Below, piece after piece: positions 12,180-37,921 of a stretch of 64,000 bases of DNA (its first letter is position 1; each line of letters starts with the position of its first letter). The translations under genes and the position numbers were made by a program. The stretch spans positions 62,001 through 126,000 of the forward strand of contig JAZGTH010000067.1 of assembly GCA_036877525.1 (NCBI GenBank). The letters are read 5' to 3'. The notes beneath the pieces were generated by a model, which ran no database searches, was not told the DNA's origin, and saw nothing but the letters and a program-made list of their open reading frames with translations. The DNA is from Chromobotia macracanthus (Eukaryota; Chordata; Actinopteri; Cypriniformes; Botiidae).

Positions 12180-15100
12180 ATGGACACGTTTGAGGTCAGT
12201 CATTTAGACGTGATTGCAGAGGAGCCAACGACAAGTGAAGGTGAGGAGGAGGTGGCTGATGAAGATGCTTTCGTGATGGTTCAGGACTCACACACACCTG
12301 ATGCATTCTGCACCAACTGCAACATCCCAACACACACGACCGCCACAGAGCACACACGTCACAAAGTCCTTGCGCTTGGTGCAGCAGCCGAACACGTGAA
12401 GGTAAAGGTAAAACACGATTCATAAACATCTGTTGTAATGAAGCATGTGTTCCAGAGCATCTGAGAGATATGTGTGCAATGATTATAACTTTCCTTTCTA
12501 GAACGAACTGTCTGAACACAGAAATGCACTGAGTGAGAAGATCACAGAGATGGAAAACTTTGCCAGTAACCTGGAGGAAATTTTCATCACTGTGGAGGTG
12601 TTAATTTAATCTGCTAAGAATCAGATGAGTTCAGATGTTTTAAGGATTATACTAGATCTGTGTGTGCATTTGCAGGAGAATTTTGGTCGACAGGAGCAGA
12701 ATTTGGAGCAGCACTATAATGAAGTTCTACAGACACTAACACAGCGACACAATGTGCAAGTGGCCGCACTGGACGAGCAGAAGAGGAAGAAGCTGGAATG
12801 TTTGTACAATGAGCTTCTGCGCTGCGGTCAAACCCTGGACGCATCCAAAGAGTTCATCAAGAGTGCACAGAAAGTCCATCGCATGGAAGACAAAAATGCG
12901 TTCTTGCAGGTCAGGTGATGTTTGATCAGAATGTATGCTTATAATGTTGTGGAGAGTTTGACCCACCCCATGTTTCTGATTGACAGAGTGTCATGCCAGT
13001 TATTAAGAGGTAAGCATAATGTGTGGTGTGTTTTAAGGAATAATCATTAACTGACAGCATGTCAAAATGCGATAAATGAATATTATGTTAAAAATATCTT
13101 GAAATATTATTTTAAGATGCATTATTTGTCCAATCAGAGCTCAGCAGTTTGCTAAAAAAGATGTGAGTCTGACATTGGGCGTGTCTCTGGACTTTGACGT
13201 GTCGACTGCGGATCTATCAGATGTCAAACAGATGATGGAGTCTATAAATCTTCTTCCAGGTCAGCCGTCACGCACAATATGCTGCTCATTTATATGATTG
13301 TTCAATACTTTAATCCCAGAGTTTGATTCTGGTTCCCTCCTTTCTCACCTGTCACCTTAAATCAGTAAAACATATTTACTGACTTTGCAAAGAGAAAAAT
13401 TTCAACACGAACTTCCAAATTGTAGTGATTAGAAACTTTTTATTACCACTATTACTACCACTCAACAGATAAAACATAATGAAAGTCAACTTTTATAAAG
13501 TAATGAGCAGCTAAAGATTTGAACAGCACTGCTACTTTTTATCTGTTTGTTTGTGCAAACATGCAGAACTGAAATATGGCTAAATTGTTTTTGGTCAAAA
13601 CTTTACCAACATTATTAATGAACTTCAGTGTAAAATCCCAAATAACATAATAAAAAAATTTAAGATTACACTTAGCAGTCTAGTTATATGTATAATGTAT
13701 GTAGTTGTGATAAGACGCTGTGTGTCTTTAGCTCCATCAGCTCCAGTTATGAACCCCCAGATGGCCAATTCAGCCACAGACACGACGTTGCGGGTGTGCT
13801 GGAGTTTGTTCTCTAATGACACGGTGGAATACTACCAGCTTTTCTGGCGTCTGATCTCGGATGACTGCACAATGGAGAACTCGCAGGAAGGTAATGCACG
13901 CCCATACACATGCACACACATATCCACTCCACGTTTGTGTGGTTGTATAGCAATGTGTGTTGTTTTATTAGTTTCACAGAGAAAGGTGAAGGAGACACAC
14001 TGTGTTGTGAATGATCTGCTTGCTAACGCTCAGTATGAGCTCTGGGTCACGGCCACTAACACCACTGGCATCAGCCCGGCCAGCGAGAGAGCCGTTTACA
14101 TGACAGGTACATGTACAACTTCTCCTGCTGTGCACTGCACTACTGTACACATAAGGAGAGCTGTGTATATGTAACTGTGTGTGTGTGCAGTACCGTCTCC
14201 TCCTGTGATCAAGCCTCGTCAGTGTGTGTACAGTCCGAACGCAGCACTGATCCGCTGGGACTCTGGAAATACAAACCCTGTGGAGTCATACACACTGGAA
14301 TTTCAAGAGGCCAACACAGAGAGCAGCTGCACAGGAACTGAGTCAGTGACTTCCCAACACACACACATACATGCCCATTTTACTTAATACATGTTCCTGG
14401 TCTTTATGTATGTGTCTTTCACACCGAGCACAAATGTTTCAAATGGAGTCAATCCAGATTATCTGATCACACCAAATGCACTTGACTTTCATTATGTTGT
14501 CGTTCTTTAACTCTCAGCTGCTCTCTTTACGGCAGGTCTGTTGTTGCGATCCCCTCCTGTGAGTGTTTGGTGCAGCTTCAACCGTGGAAATGCTACATCA
14601 TTCACATCCGGGCAGTAAACATCGGCGGTCCCAGTAAAAGAAGCCAACCCATCAGTATCTCAACCACAGGTTTACAACCACTTTCTTCAATTGCACTGTC
14701 ACCAGTCTAATGAAAACACTGCTGTACTGTGCGTTTGTTGGTGTTGTTTCCATACACAGGTACATTTTTCCACCTGCTGGAAGAAACAGCTCATCCGAGT
14801 CTGTCTCTGTCAGCCGATGGCTTCACAATGTTCTACCTGGATGAAGATCTGCCTCTAAGTCACATGACCTTCAATGACAACACCTTCAACAGGTCATGGC
14901 AAAAACCTTTTAATGAACTCACTGATATCCAATAACCCTGATGCTTTGTAATGTTTGCCCTATAATCTATGACCTCACAGATGTGTGGCAGTGCTGGGTG
15001 ACCTGGTGCCCATTAGGGGTCAGTATTACTGGGAGATTGAGGTGGACGAAACAACAGAGTTCCGTGTTGGAATTGCATACGAGGACACTCAGCGAAACTC

Positions 15101-16058
15101 TTACCTGGGTGGCAACAACACGTCGTGGTGCATGAGACACATTCTTACACCATCCAGGTTTGTCAGTCAGGCACTCAAAAACCAACAATTTCCTTAAATC
15201 ATTCATCCCTTTTTATATGTGTAAAGACCATTAGAAAGCAGGTGTGACCTTCGAATCACTGCTTGAGGTTTTTCAGAGGAATGAATGCATGTTTCCACTG
15301 TATGGTTAAACCTCAAACAGCAGCCTACGTTCTAAAACATTTTGGTTGACAGGAAAATGTGCTGTTTGAATCCGAAATCGAATCGAATCAAATGCTAAAA
15401 AAAATCATCATTTTTTAGCATTTGACAACACGACATTTAGCAATCCAAATGATTGTGTAACCTCACAATATGTTCAGTAATAGATACACCATCTCAAAAA
15501 AATTTTTTAATGAAACTTCACACAACAGATTCACTTCAGTTGAAAATTATTTTAATTTAAATCTGATGTGAACAGTGGAGTTTTTATTGTCTTAACACCT
15601 CAAAGTGTCTCATTGTAATCTTCATGTTCTTGTAACTGCAAATTTAAAAAAAAAAAAACTGCTAGGGCATTTATTTTAAAATTCGTACAAAAATTTCTTT
15701 GTACACTTGAAAATATGGAAAAGGTATGCAGAAAGATGTTATAACCAGTAGCCCCAAAAGCATTTTTATAAATGTTTTAAGGGAAAAGTTATTCTTGTCT
15801 TTCAGACATAAATACGAGTTTCTTCACAATGGTTGGACGCCAGACATTCGCATTACAGTGCAGCCGCTGAGAATTGGAGTGTTTCTGGATTATGATCATG
15901 GAATTCTCTCTTTCTACAACGCAGCACTGCGGCAGCAACTCTACAGTTTCTGTTGTCGTTTCCTGCATTTCGTTCAGCCCTGTTTTGCTCTGGACAACCC
16001 CGGAGCTCTGACACTGTGCACAGGGCTGTCAACACCTGCTTACATCACACAGCTGTGA
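12180..16058 (+). CDS. fsd2: FSD2-like B-box/FN3/SPRY protein, 12 exons, 612 aa
   Basis: Exons: 12180-12401, 12502-12597, 12676-12909, 12987-13009, 13138-13259, 13732-13890, 13972-14106, 14191-14341, 14536-14669, 14760-14892, 14981-15157, 15806-16058. All junctions are GT-AG and the frame closes at TGA. Domain order: acidic N-terminus; B-box-like zinc site (CTNC, HTRHKVL, residues about 42-65); coiled coil with COS-like region (about 75-230); two fibronectin type III domains (about 235-430, with [12 protein letters not shown] and [15 protein letters not shown]); C-terminal SPRY domain (about 435-610, with YYWEIEVD and [10 protein letters not shown]). FSD2 is a muscle protein thought to sit near the sarcoplasmic reticulum. 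Human FSD2 is longer, mainly at the N-terminus, so an upstream exon may be missing or this form is short. The neighbour whamm supports fsd2 over its paralogues fsd1 and fsd1l. Confidence 0.85.
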
Positions 16059-16171
16059 GGAACCTGCTCTTCCTAAATGTAACAGAACTACATGAATCCG
16101 TTTAAATGTCAGTAAGGAAACAGGTGAAAAATGATTCATTTGATAGGTGCATCTTTGTGGTTCATTGTGTT

Positions 16172-16177
16172 TTTATT
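16172..16177 (-). terminator. Polyadenylation signal AATAAA for khdc4-like gene
   Basis: The minus-strand AATAAA lies about 80 bases past the khdc4-like stop codon. It is the first such signal in that direction, and it lies beyond the fsd2 poly(A) signal, so the two mature 3' ends probably overlap. Confidence 0.55.
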
Positions 16178-16215
16178 CCATAGGAACAGTTCCAACTAAA
16201 TGAGACATTTCACAC

Positions 16216-16221
16216 AATAAA
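16216..16221 (+). terminator. Polyadenylation signal AATAAA for fsd2-like gene
   Basis: The plus-strand AATAAA lies about 158 bases past the fsd2-like TGA. It falls in the 200-base gap between the two convergent stop codons. Confidence 0.6.
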
Positions 16222-16258
16222 AGTCTTAAGTTGTCACACAAGCAGTACAGAACTGTGT

Positions 16259-19200
16259 TTAAACTGCAGCCCTGCTGCCACTGTGCTCCTCTTCCTCGTC
16301 TGAAGAGCCTTCTCCATATGGGACAAGCCCTGAAAATCTGCTGCGATTTTCTGGAGACTTCATCATCATCTGCTCACCAGCTGCAGAGATCAGTGTCATG
16401 AGCAGAACAGAGAACAGACCTTTAGAAAGTCAATTCAAATATAAAAATTTAAATTTATACATACGTTTGTGTTAAAAGTACATTTTCAACAACAGTCAGT
16501 GGGAGAGTGTGTGTGAGAGAGTGCAAGTAGTTTACTGAAGGCTTCTTCTCTCTGTCTCTTTCTGCCTGATGTTACTGGAGCTGCAGGTGGTGGCATCAGT
16601 ATGCTGAAAATGAGACAGATCTCAGCTCAGAGCCCAAACCTTACTTAACTATTGCATATGATCATTTATGTACAACTAATGAACAGCAGGTGGCGCTGTT
16701 AACAGAAACCTCAGGGTTTCATTATAAGCGCTTTTAGTATTACAATATCAAACGTCTGATAATTTTTTTGTTTGATGAAGATTAGACAAAATTCTAACCT
16801 TAGTCAGAACTTGAGATTAACATAACGGAAGCAGTTAAATCTGAATAACTGCCATCACACTCTTTAAATCTATTGGTGTGCTAATGTGACCCTGCGTCAA
16901 AATTCTTAAAGTTTGTTTCTACAACAGTTGAGCAGAATTGCATGCATGTTGGTGACACTTTATAAGTCAGTGTAAAAACAACATCAGCAATAATCACTGT
17001 TATGTGCTGTATCAATCAGACACATAAAGGATCACAACCTCTGAGAGGTGCTGTCAACTGCTCCACTCACAACCCTCACTGAAACATCTGCACACTCCTC
17101 CTGAACAAAAAAAAAAAAAAAAAACATACCTTACAATCTCCATAACTGAGAACAATCACAGACATACTTTTAGATACTCTCTCGCGCACACACTAACACA
17201 CACCTGTGTTTTCTGTTGTTCTTCTGAAAAGAGCCGCTTTGGGCTGTAGCCACTATCTGCTTCATCAGACACTGCATCCTCATCCTAACACACACAATCA
17301 CAAAAATCAAAGCTGGCTTATAGAATATATAGTTCCAGTTCATTCATTTGAATGGACAATCAAAAAGAGTGCTGATTTCCTTTTATTAATTTTTTTTAAA
17401 CAGCAGAAAAAAACAGCCATACTGTGTGTAAATATCAGTAGTATAAGAGCAGTATCACTCTGCCATGCAGCTGCAGTTGAATTATTCCCTACACAATACT
17501 CGTCATACCTGCGGCATGATCGCGACCTGTTTGCACGACCACACGGGATACTGCACAGGGCTGCTGGTCAGCTGTGACTGGCTGGCTGCCCCACTGATGG
17601 AGTAGAAACCAGCGGATGCGGGATATGACGGGTAGCTGATCCACGACTGGCTGCTGTACCTGCTGTCTGTAGAGTACCTGTGTGTTGGGTAAACTGCAAC
17701 AAAACATGCAACATCAGTCTGACAGGAGTAAGGGAAGACTCTTCACAGTGAAACCATCATCAAATCTTCCTGTTTTAAAACTTTATTCCTTCATTCAGAC
17801 ATCTGGGTTTCTTGCTAAACACCAGCAAGTTTTATGGTTGCACAGAAGAGCTGCAGAACTGAAGCAGGTTTACTCTCACCTGCAGTGGAAGCAGAGGACG
17901 CATAAGTGGACATCACCCGAGCGTGTTCCGCCCGCACCTGTTTGAAAAAATCAGCACATCAAAACCAGCACATAACAGAACAGGTTTTTAAAACCCAAAC
18001 ACACTCACTGTCTCCAGAAGATTTTCACACAGTTTTTTTGCTGCCTCAAGTCCTTCTGCATTTGGGTGACTGCAAGAAACACATTGCATCAGAACACAAG
18101 AGCATAAGAACTGTATGAATGCAGCTGGAGCAACTTTACCTGATATAAAGATACAGCGGCTCAAAGGACTCCCTGCGTGATGCCTGTTCAATGTATCCTG
18201 AGCCCTTCCCTCTCAGGAAAACACGAGCACCCGTCTCAGACTGAATGTGCTGAAGGTACGAGCCAGACGGGCCCTCCACACGCTCATTCACATTAACGGA
18301 TGGATGAGATTGGTCCAGTCCTACAAATATCTTAGTGTGCACAAAACTCTGCAACCAACAAGATGGCCAAAGTCATTTACTCAGCCACCAAAGTCAACAT
18401 CAGTCCTGAACACAGCGCAGGGGCTTTTGGGTACAGACGCAGACAGCTGGAAAGAGCAAATATATCAAAGGCACTTGACATGTAACAATGGGAGACGTCG
18501 TCGGTGGCTCAAGAATCTGACTGTCCACGGCAGAACCCCGCAACGCATGTTTACACAATTTGGTGGCTAGCGTTAAACTACAGACTTCTGTGTACATAAA
18601 AGCAGATCATGAATACAGAGGAATCTGCTGAACTAGAACCGTTCTGAGCCAATCAGCTGCTTTGTGACAATAAGTGTAGCCGTTCAAGTGACTGACACTC
18701 CAGTGATCCTCAGTGACGGGGAGGTGACGTTCCGACGCCATGAGCACATTCAGTCGTTACTACGGTTACTGCAGGGAAGTCAAGGGTTAACCATTAATAC
18801 ACATTTCCATCGATAAAAACAAATACAAACACACTGTGAAACTGTTACATGGACTGTTCGCTCTCTCGATACAGCAGTGCTCAGTAAATATCATGAGGTG
18901 ACAGAAAGACAACAAACTCTGAGAAAACTATTCCACATGACTGATGTTTACATGAAGTCCACAGAAATAACTGAATCTACACAAATAACCCGTTCAAAAG
19001 TTTACATACCCTTGATTCTTATACTGTGATGTTACCTGGATGGTCAAAGACCATTTTTATAATTTGTGATTGCTGTTTATGAGTCTCTTGTTTGGTCTAA
19101 ACTGTTAAACTGTCCACTTGTCTTCAGAAAAGTCCTCCAGTTTCTGCTCTTCCAGCATCTTCCCCATATTTGAGCCCTTTCCAACAGTGACTGTATGATG

Positions 19201-20585
19201 TTGAGATCTTTTCACACTGAGAACAACCAAGAGACTCGTACACAATTATTACAAAAAATACAAACATTAACTGAGGCTCAAGGAGGCAACACAATACACT
19301 AAGAGCAGGTGTATGTAAATTCTTGAACAGGATGATCAGTGTATTTTGTTATAATTTGTTTTCTGGGAAGCGTTAATATCTTTTGTATCTTCTGCAGGGC
19401 ATTACTAAATTAATAAACAAAATCGTTAAAGATTTGTCCTGTGAAATAGCTCATTCAGTGTAGTACTAACTGAATGGTGTCTTTTTTTAGCTATTAAGGT
19501 TTTGCAGTATCTGTGAGGTGTACGTTAATGTAAGGGTTATGTTAGCGGATACAATGAACTTCAGGCTGATGTCTGCCGTCTGAAGTCCTTCTGTCTGCCA
19601 TTTCTCTAGGAGGTCTGTATCAGCAGAGAACACACACTTGACAGATCCTGCCTTCTTTAACCTCCACACACACACACACCTGAGGTGAGGGTACATACCC
19701 CTGAGTGAGGAGGGGGCGGTTTATGTCCAGGAATTGTGGAAAGGTTAGGGGGCCGTGTAGCAGGGGGAAGGGGGCGGCTGCAGGGGGCTTGTGGTACACC
19801 GGGATGGTGGGCATCACAGGAGGCTGATGTCCGTCTGATGACTGCAGAACATTCTCAGAAATGATTTCCTTTATTCTTGCCACAGCCTCTAACAGGAGAT
19901 AATAACTTCCTGTTCACTTTAACTCAATGAAGGTGCCTCTAGACCCCAGTGATCATTCCAAATGAAAAACAACTGTCAAGATTACACACTCTGAAGGTCT
20001 CACCTTCCACAGTATCAATAAAACCACAAATAACACCACAACAAAAACTAACATGCTGTTGAAGGTTTACTGGCATAAACTAACATTTCTTACAGAGAAT
20101 CTTAAACTTACTGTTGACTTCAGTATGGCTGCGTCCCTGCACATGCAGATACAGTGGCCGCACTCTAAACACAGATAAACACAGGTAGGGTATTGAACAG
20201 ATACACAAACGCACTGTACCGGACACACACACACACACACGTTGGGTTTTCATGTTTAATGGGAACATCTCATAGACATACTGTACAAACTGTATATTCA
20301 AATCCCCTACACTAACCAAACCTAACCTTCACAGAAAACTTTTTAGATTTTCTAAAAACATCATTCTGTATGATTTAAGCTTGTAGCTTTTACTGGTATT
20401 ACCACTCCAGTGGGGACATTTGGTCCCAATAATATGCCAGGGGCACACACACCGTACTGAACGGGTACAACACACACACACACACACACACACACACCGT
20501 ACTGAACGGGTACACACACACACACACACACACACACCGTACTGAACGGGTACACACACACACACACACACACCGTACTGAACGG

Positions 20586-20639
<54 letters not shown>

Positions 20640-20714
20640 CTGAACGGGTACACACACACACACCCATGCACAAACAAAACACACACACCAACGGGCCCAC
20701 ACACACCACCAACA

Positions 20715-20757
<43 letters not shown>

Positions 20758-20769
20758 GGTACTGAACGG

Positions 20770-20803
<34 letters not shown>

Positions 20804-20814
20804 GTACTGAACGG

Positions 20815-20851
<37 letters not shown>

Positions 20852-20980
20852 GTACTGAACGGGTACACACACACACACACACACACACTACAACGGGTAC
20901 ACACACACACACACACACACACACACCGTACTGAACGGGTACACACACACACACACACACACACACACCGTACTGAACGG

Positions 20981-21022
<42 letters not shown>

Positions 21023-21720
21023 CACACACACACACACACCGTACTGAACGGGTACACACACAATATGAAACACACACACAACACACACACACACACACAC
21101 CGTACTGAGCGGTACACACACACACACACTGAACACACACACACCCACGACACACAAACAAAACACACAACACCCTGAGCGGTACACACACACACACACA
21201 CACACACACCGTACTGAGCGGGTACACACACACACACACACACACACACACCGTACTGAGCGGGTACACACACACACACACACTACACCAAAACACACAC
21301 ACACACACACACCGTACTGAGAACGGGTACACACACACACACACCGTACTGAACGGGTACACACACACACACACACCGTACTGAACGGGTACACGGGTAC
21401 ACACACACACACACACACACACACCGTACTGAACGGGTACACACACACACACACACACACCGTACTGAACGGGTACACACACACACACACACACACCGTA
21501 CTGAACGGGTACACACACACACACACACCGTACTGAACGGGTACACACACACACACTGCTGACGGGTACACACACACACACCCGTACTGAGCGGGTACAC
21601 ACACACACACACCGTACTGAGCGGGTACACACACACACACACCGTACTGAGCGGGTACACACACACACACACCGTACTGAGCGGGTACACACACACACAC
21701 ACCGTACTGAGCGGGAGCAC

Positions 21721-21756
<36 letters not shown>

Positions 21757-21996
21757 GTACTGAACGGGTACACACACACACACACCGTACTGAACGGGTA
21801 AACACACACACACAACACACACACACACACACACCGTACTGAACGGGTACACACACACACACACCGTACTGAACGGGTAAAAAAACACACACACACACAC
21901 CGTACTGAACGGGTAACACACACACACACACACACACACACCGTACTGAACGGGTACACACACACACACAACACACACACACACCGTACTGAACGG

Positions 21997-22036
<40 letters not shown>

Positions 22037-23760
22037 CGCACTGAACACTGAACGGGTACACACACACACACCGCACTGAACAGGTACACACACACACACA
22101 CCACTGAGCGGGTACACACACACACACACCGCACTGACGTACTGACGGGTACACACACACACACACCACTGACGGACACACACACACACCGTACTGAGCG
22201 GGTACACACACACCGTACTGAGCGGGTAACACACCCACACTATACACACACACACACACACCGCTGAGCGGGCACACACACACACACACACACCGTACTG
22301 AGCGGGTACACAACACACACACACCCATGAGCGGGTACGCACACACACGCGCACACACACACTGGGTACGCACACACACACACACCGTACTGAGCGCACA
22401 CACACACACCTGAACGGGTACGCACACACACACACACACACACACACACTGTACTGGACAGGTACATACACACTTGTGCTGCTACATTTGTCCGCGTCAG
22501 TCATGTAAAGGCCTTTAGTTGAAACCACTGCGCCACTGAACTGACGGATCTACAACACAACAACACATTTGCAAGTAAATGCACATTTAAAATCAACAGA
22601 CCAATGCAATGTAGTCACATACCTCTTCCTGAGTTTTGCCTTTGGTGAGCAGATTTCTGCAGTTTATTGGCACATCATTAATATCAACTTCAGCCACAAT
22701 GACATCTTCAGTGGGGACAGGAAGAGGAGCAGCTGGCATTGCCTGCGCACACACACGCACGTGAGTGGACAAAACAACAGTGAGGCATTATGGGATAGAG
22801 TCAAGGTGGTGTCACTGTGGGATGGCAGTACTTTACTGGGCAGAGGCTGCAGTGGTTTCAGTTTGCCTTTGGCCATCAGCATGGCATTAATTTTAGCCGC
22901 CATAGCTGCAGCCACCTCCACAGCACCCTGCGGAGAGTCCAGTCCCACAGGGGGCGGTGGGGTGGTCACAGAGCTAGAGATGCTGGTCGCAGCCACATCT
23001 GGCATAGGTGCTGCAGGAATCACAGTGCGAGACTCATTTGCACCCTGCAGCCCACGTACTTTGGGTTTGGCCTGATCCCACCTGCTGTTCAGACACCTGC
23101 AGTGAAGACAAAAAAACAAGCATGCATGTTTACATTTATATTTGGCAAACGCTTTTATCCGAAGCAGATATACATTTTATCAGCACTTGGGTTCCCCTGG
23201 GAACCGAACCCACAACCCTTTGTGCTGCTAACGCAAAGCTCTATTAGTTGAGCTACAGGAACTGTGTGGTGTTTGTAGAGTGCTTGGTCTGTTCTAATCA
23301 CAAGGTTCCTGTAGGTTTTATCAAAACAAATCTACAGTCTGCCTTTTTTTCGCTCCACAAACGTCAAACAAACTAAGCCAATGAATACTGATGTTACATT
23401 AATCAGTTCACACGCCACTCACAAAACACATACCATGGTATTCTTCGAAGTACCCTAGAGTACCATTAAATAGTACCAATCTATTTCTTTGTCTCCTTCT
23501 AGCATGTATTTCTATAATATCTCAACACTTTGTTGAGATATTGTAGTTGTCGCTACAAGAAAGCTTATTAGCGTCGATGCCGTACTTTTGAAAGTCTCTC
23601 TGAATAAATGCTTAATTGTTACGGTAAGTACCATGTTACGTGACTTTAACACTTATTCGGCACAATGGCATATATTGAAGTACCATGGTGCCATTAAAGT
23701 TTTATCACAACCCTTCTTCGAGATGATTTAATGATCTACTCACGGTGATTCAGACGCCAT
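16259..23760 (-). CDS. khdc4: KHDC4-like KH-domain splicing factor, 13 exons, 509 aa
   Basis: Exons in gene order: 23744-23760, 22832-23096, 22623-22742, 22470-22549, 20112-20164, 19680-19888, 18140-18348, 18009-18069, 17880-17937, 17509-17693, 17202-17284, 16536-16603, 16259-16380. Phases join without a break. KHDC4 (BLOM7) is a nuclear RNA-binding cofactor of pre-mRNA splicing. Visible landmarks: [14 protein letters not shown] start; [19 protein letters not shown]; a first KH-like unit ([45 protein letters not shown]); a second ([44 protein letters not shown]); and a Tyr/Ser/Pro-rich tail ending [15 protein letters not shown]. It is shorter than human KHDC4 (614 aa), mostly in the low-complexity tail. 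The donors of exons 4 and 11 lie in GT repeats and were chosen by phase, so they may be off by a few bases. The 2 kb intron after exon 4 is a VNTR. Confidence 0.88.
18985..19345. mobile_element. Cyprinid-type MITE-like repeat in khdc4 intron
   Basis: It opens with CGTTCAAAAGTTTACATACCC and closes with GTATGTAAATTCTTGAACAGG, an imperfect inverted terminal repeat. The interior holds GATGTTGAGATCTTTTCACAC and AGTCCTCCAG, phrases I associate with a repeat common in carp-like fishes. There is no coding capacity. Confidence 0.6.
20230..20445 (-). repeat. Dispersed repeat (GGTTAGG core family) beside VNTR
   Basis: In reverse orientation it shows GGGGACATTTGGTCCC-type ends complementary to AGTGGGGACATTTGG, CTGTACAAACTGTATATTC and ACCAAACCTAACCTTCACAG. 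This is the same order as the copies near 8.2, 27.5, 30.3 and 62.8 kb. A (CA)n tract flanks it on one side and the large VNTR on the other. Confidence 0.65.
20446..22468. repeat. 2 kb composite VNTR: (CA)n plus CCGTACTGAACGGGTA units
   Basis: More than 40 copies of CCGTACTGA(A/G)CGGGTA alternate with (CA)n spacers of 5 to 30 repeats. In the A form, CCGT and ACGG are inverted arms around ACTGA. The array fills almost all of khdc4 intron 4 and begins about 15 bases from the exon 4 donor. Long open frames on the minus strand encode only Cys/Val repeats and are artefacts of the array. Confidence 0.95.
23122..23266 (-). mobile_element. tRNA-like SINE with L2-type tail
   Basis: Read on the minus strand it starts with CTGTAGCTCAAC (A-box-like), contains GTTGTGGGTTCGGTTCCCAG (B-box-like) and ends GGATAAAAGCGTTTGCCAAA, then TATAAATGTAAA. 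The tail matches the 3' end of the LINE at about 50.86-50.90 kb. It lies in khdc4 intron 1. It is not a functional tRNA gene. Confidence 0.75.
23425..23700. repeat. Dispersed repeat with ACCATGGTA-type ends
   Basis: It begins ATACCATGGTATTCTTCGAAG and ends TGAAGTACCATGGTGCCATT, giving weak inverted ends around the palindrome CCATGG. Related fragments lie near 36.6, 43.4, 56.8 and 59.6 kb. Confidence 0.5.
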
Positions 23761-24931
23761 CTGAGCTGCATACAGATGAAAAACACGACGGAAGTGACGT
23801 CACGACTCTTCTTCCTCGCCTGCTTGTGTTCAGCAGGTCCACCGCGCTCAAAGGAAGCCGGAAGTCTTAGACCTGTTTGACTGTTTGGATGATTGCTGAT
23901 AAAATGGCTCATTTAAAAGTGCTACAACATTGGCTCACAAAAACCCTCTAAATAAGCGAGACACATTTCGTTAACATTTTTTAACATTACTGAGTGGGTT
24001 AGTGTCATTCCAGCAAATTATGCAATAAAAAAATGAAGCCTAGTTTTTCATGACAAATATGCACATTTTACCCCCCAAGACTTAAACGAAAGACAGTACA
24101 GCAAACACTACCGTAATATATGTTTACAGTTCTACTTTGTCACAAAAATAATATCAGTGTAAAAAATCTTCATCAAACAAATCTTATCTGACCTTCACAT
24201 CATTTCAAATGTGAAAACTGTCTGGGGAATGTGTATAAGGAACAAATCACACGCTAGTTGCCATATTCAGCTTTATGATGGCAGTCATGTGAGCACAGTG
24301 AGCTCCTTCACAAACATGGTGCAAGCAGCAGGATCTGCTCCCGAGACACAATGAACGCGAATCAACAAAGCCCTGATTCTGCTGGATGTGCCCAGAATGA
24401 AACTCTTTAGCGTTTGTATCGCATGTCGTTTCGCAGCATTGTGGACCGAATGTCTCCATGTCAGAAACGAAGCATCAAACGCTGCTCTCTGACGAGGTTC
24501 CAGTGTAAAATGTATTATAAAAATATTGAGATTTACTTCATACAACATGAGCTTGTTAAAAACTGCAGCTGTCCATCGCAGGTCACCGGTGCGCCAAGCT
24601 GTATAAATAGATCGTATAAAATAAGGCAGCACTCTCATCAGTAGATAGATCACATAGAAAAAAATCTGGAGAAAATCGTTCAAGTCGCAGTATTTTGATA
24701 GATGTATGCCACAGATGTAACAGTGTAACTGCAGGCAACAGCAGTTCTGCAGCAACGCATCACACACACAAACCAACTGCAAGTCTCAGATCTGTCACGT
24801 CTATATACAACAGGAAGATTTAAACAGCTTTAGTCAATAAAATGTCTCTAAATCTGCAATTATTACAGAGAAACCAATGAGAGTTTCATGTATGTGAATC
24901 ACTTTGGTGTTTATACTTCATTGTAAGTGTC
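23761..24931. other. Spacer between khdc4-like 5' end and pde8a-like 3' end
   Basis: This holds the khdc4-like upstream region (moderately GC-rich to about 23,870) and sequence beyond the pde8a-like poly(A) signal. A 165-codon minus-strand open frame at 24285-24782 has no recognised domain and no splice link; I treat it as chance. I see no other gene. Confidence 0.5.
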
Positions 24932-24937
24932 TTTATT
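24932..24937 (-). terminator. Likely polyadenylation signal AATAAA for pde8a-like gene
   Basis: The minus-strand AATAAA lies about 145 bases past the pde8a-like stop codon. Confidence 0.45.
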
Positions 24938-25081
24938 AGCTAAAATAATTCTAGTCATTATGTATTAAAAACAAAAAAGAAAATAAATAGCTTCTGCAGA
25001 TGTGCCCGCGTGTGTGTAACCAAAGCAAACAAACAGATGAACGATTCGAGCCAGTCATCATCAGGCCAGTGCATGAGTGTG

Positions 25082-37918
<12,837 letters not shown>

Positions 37919-37921
37919 CAT

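Noticed and set aside
20446..22468. CRISPR-like array of spaced repeats
   Set aside because: The spacers are CA repeats of varying length, the repeats vary, and the sequence is vertebrate; no cas genes.
20329..22528. Minus-strand Cys/Val-rich open frames up to 576 codons
   Set aside because: They are translations of (CA)n and the VNTR unit inside a khdc4 intron.
24285..24782. 165-codon minus-strand open frame as a new gene
   Set aside because: No recognisable domain, no splice link, and it lies just past the likely pde8a-like poly(A) signal; chance or distal 3' UTR.
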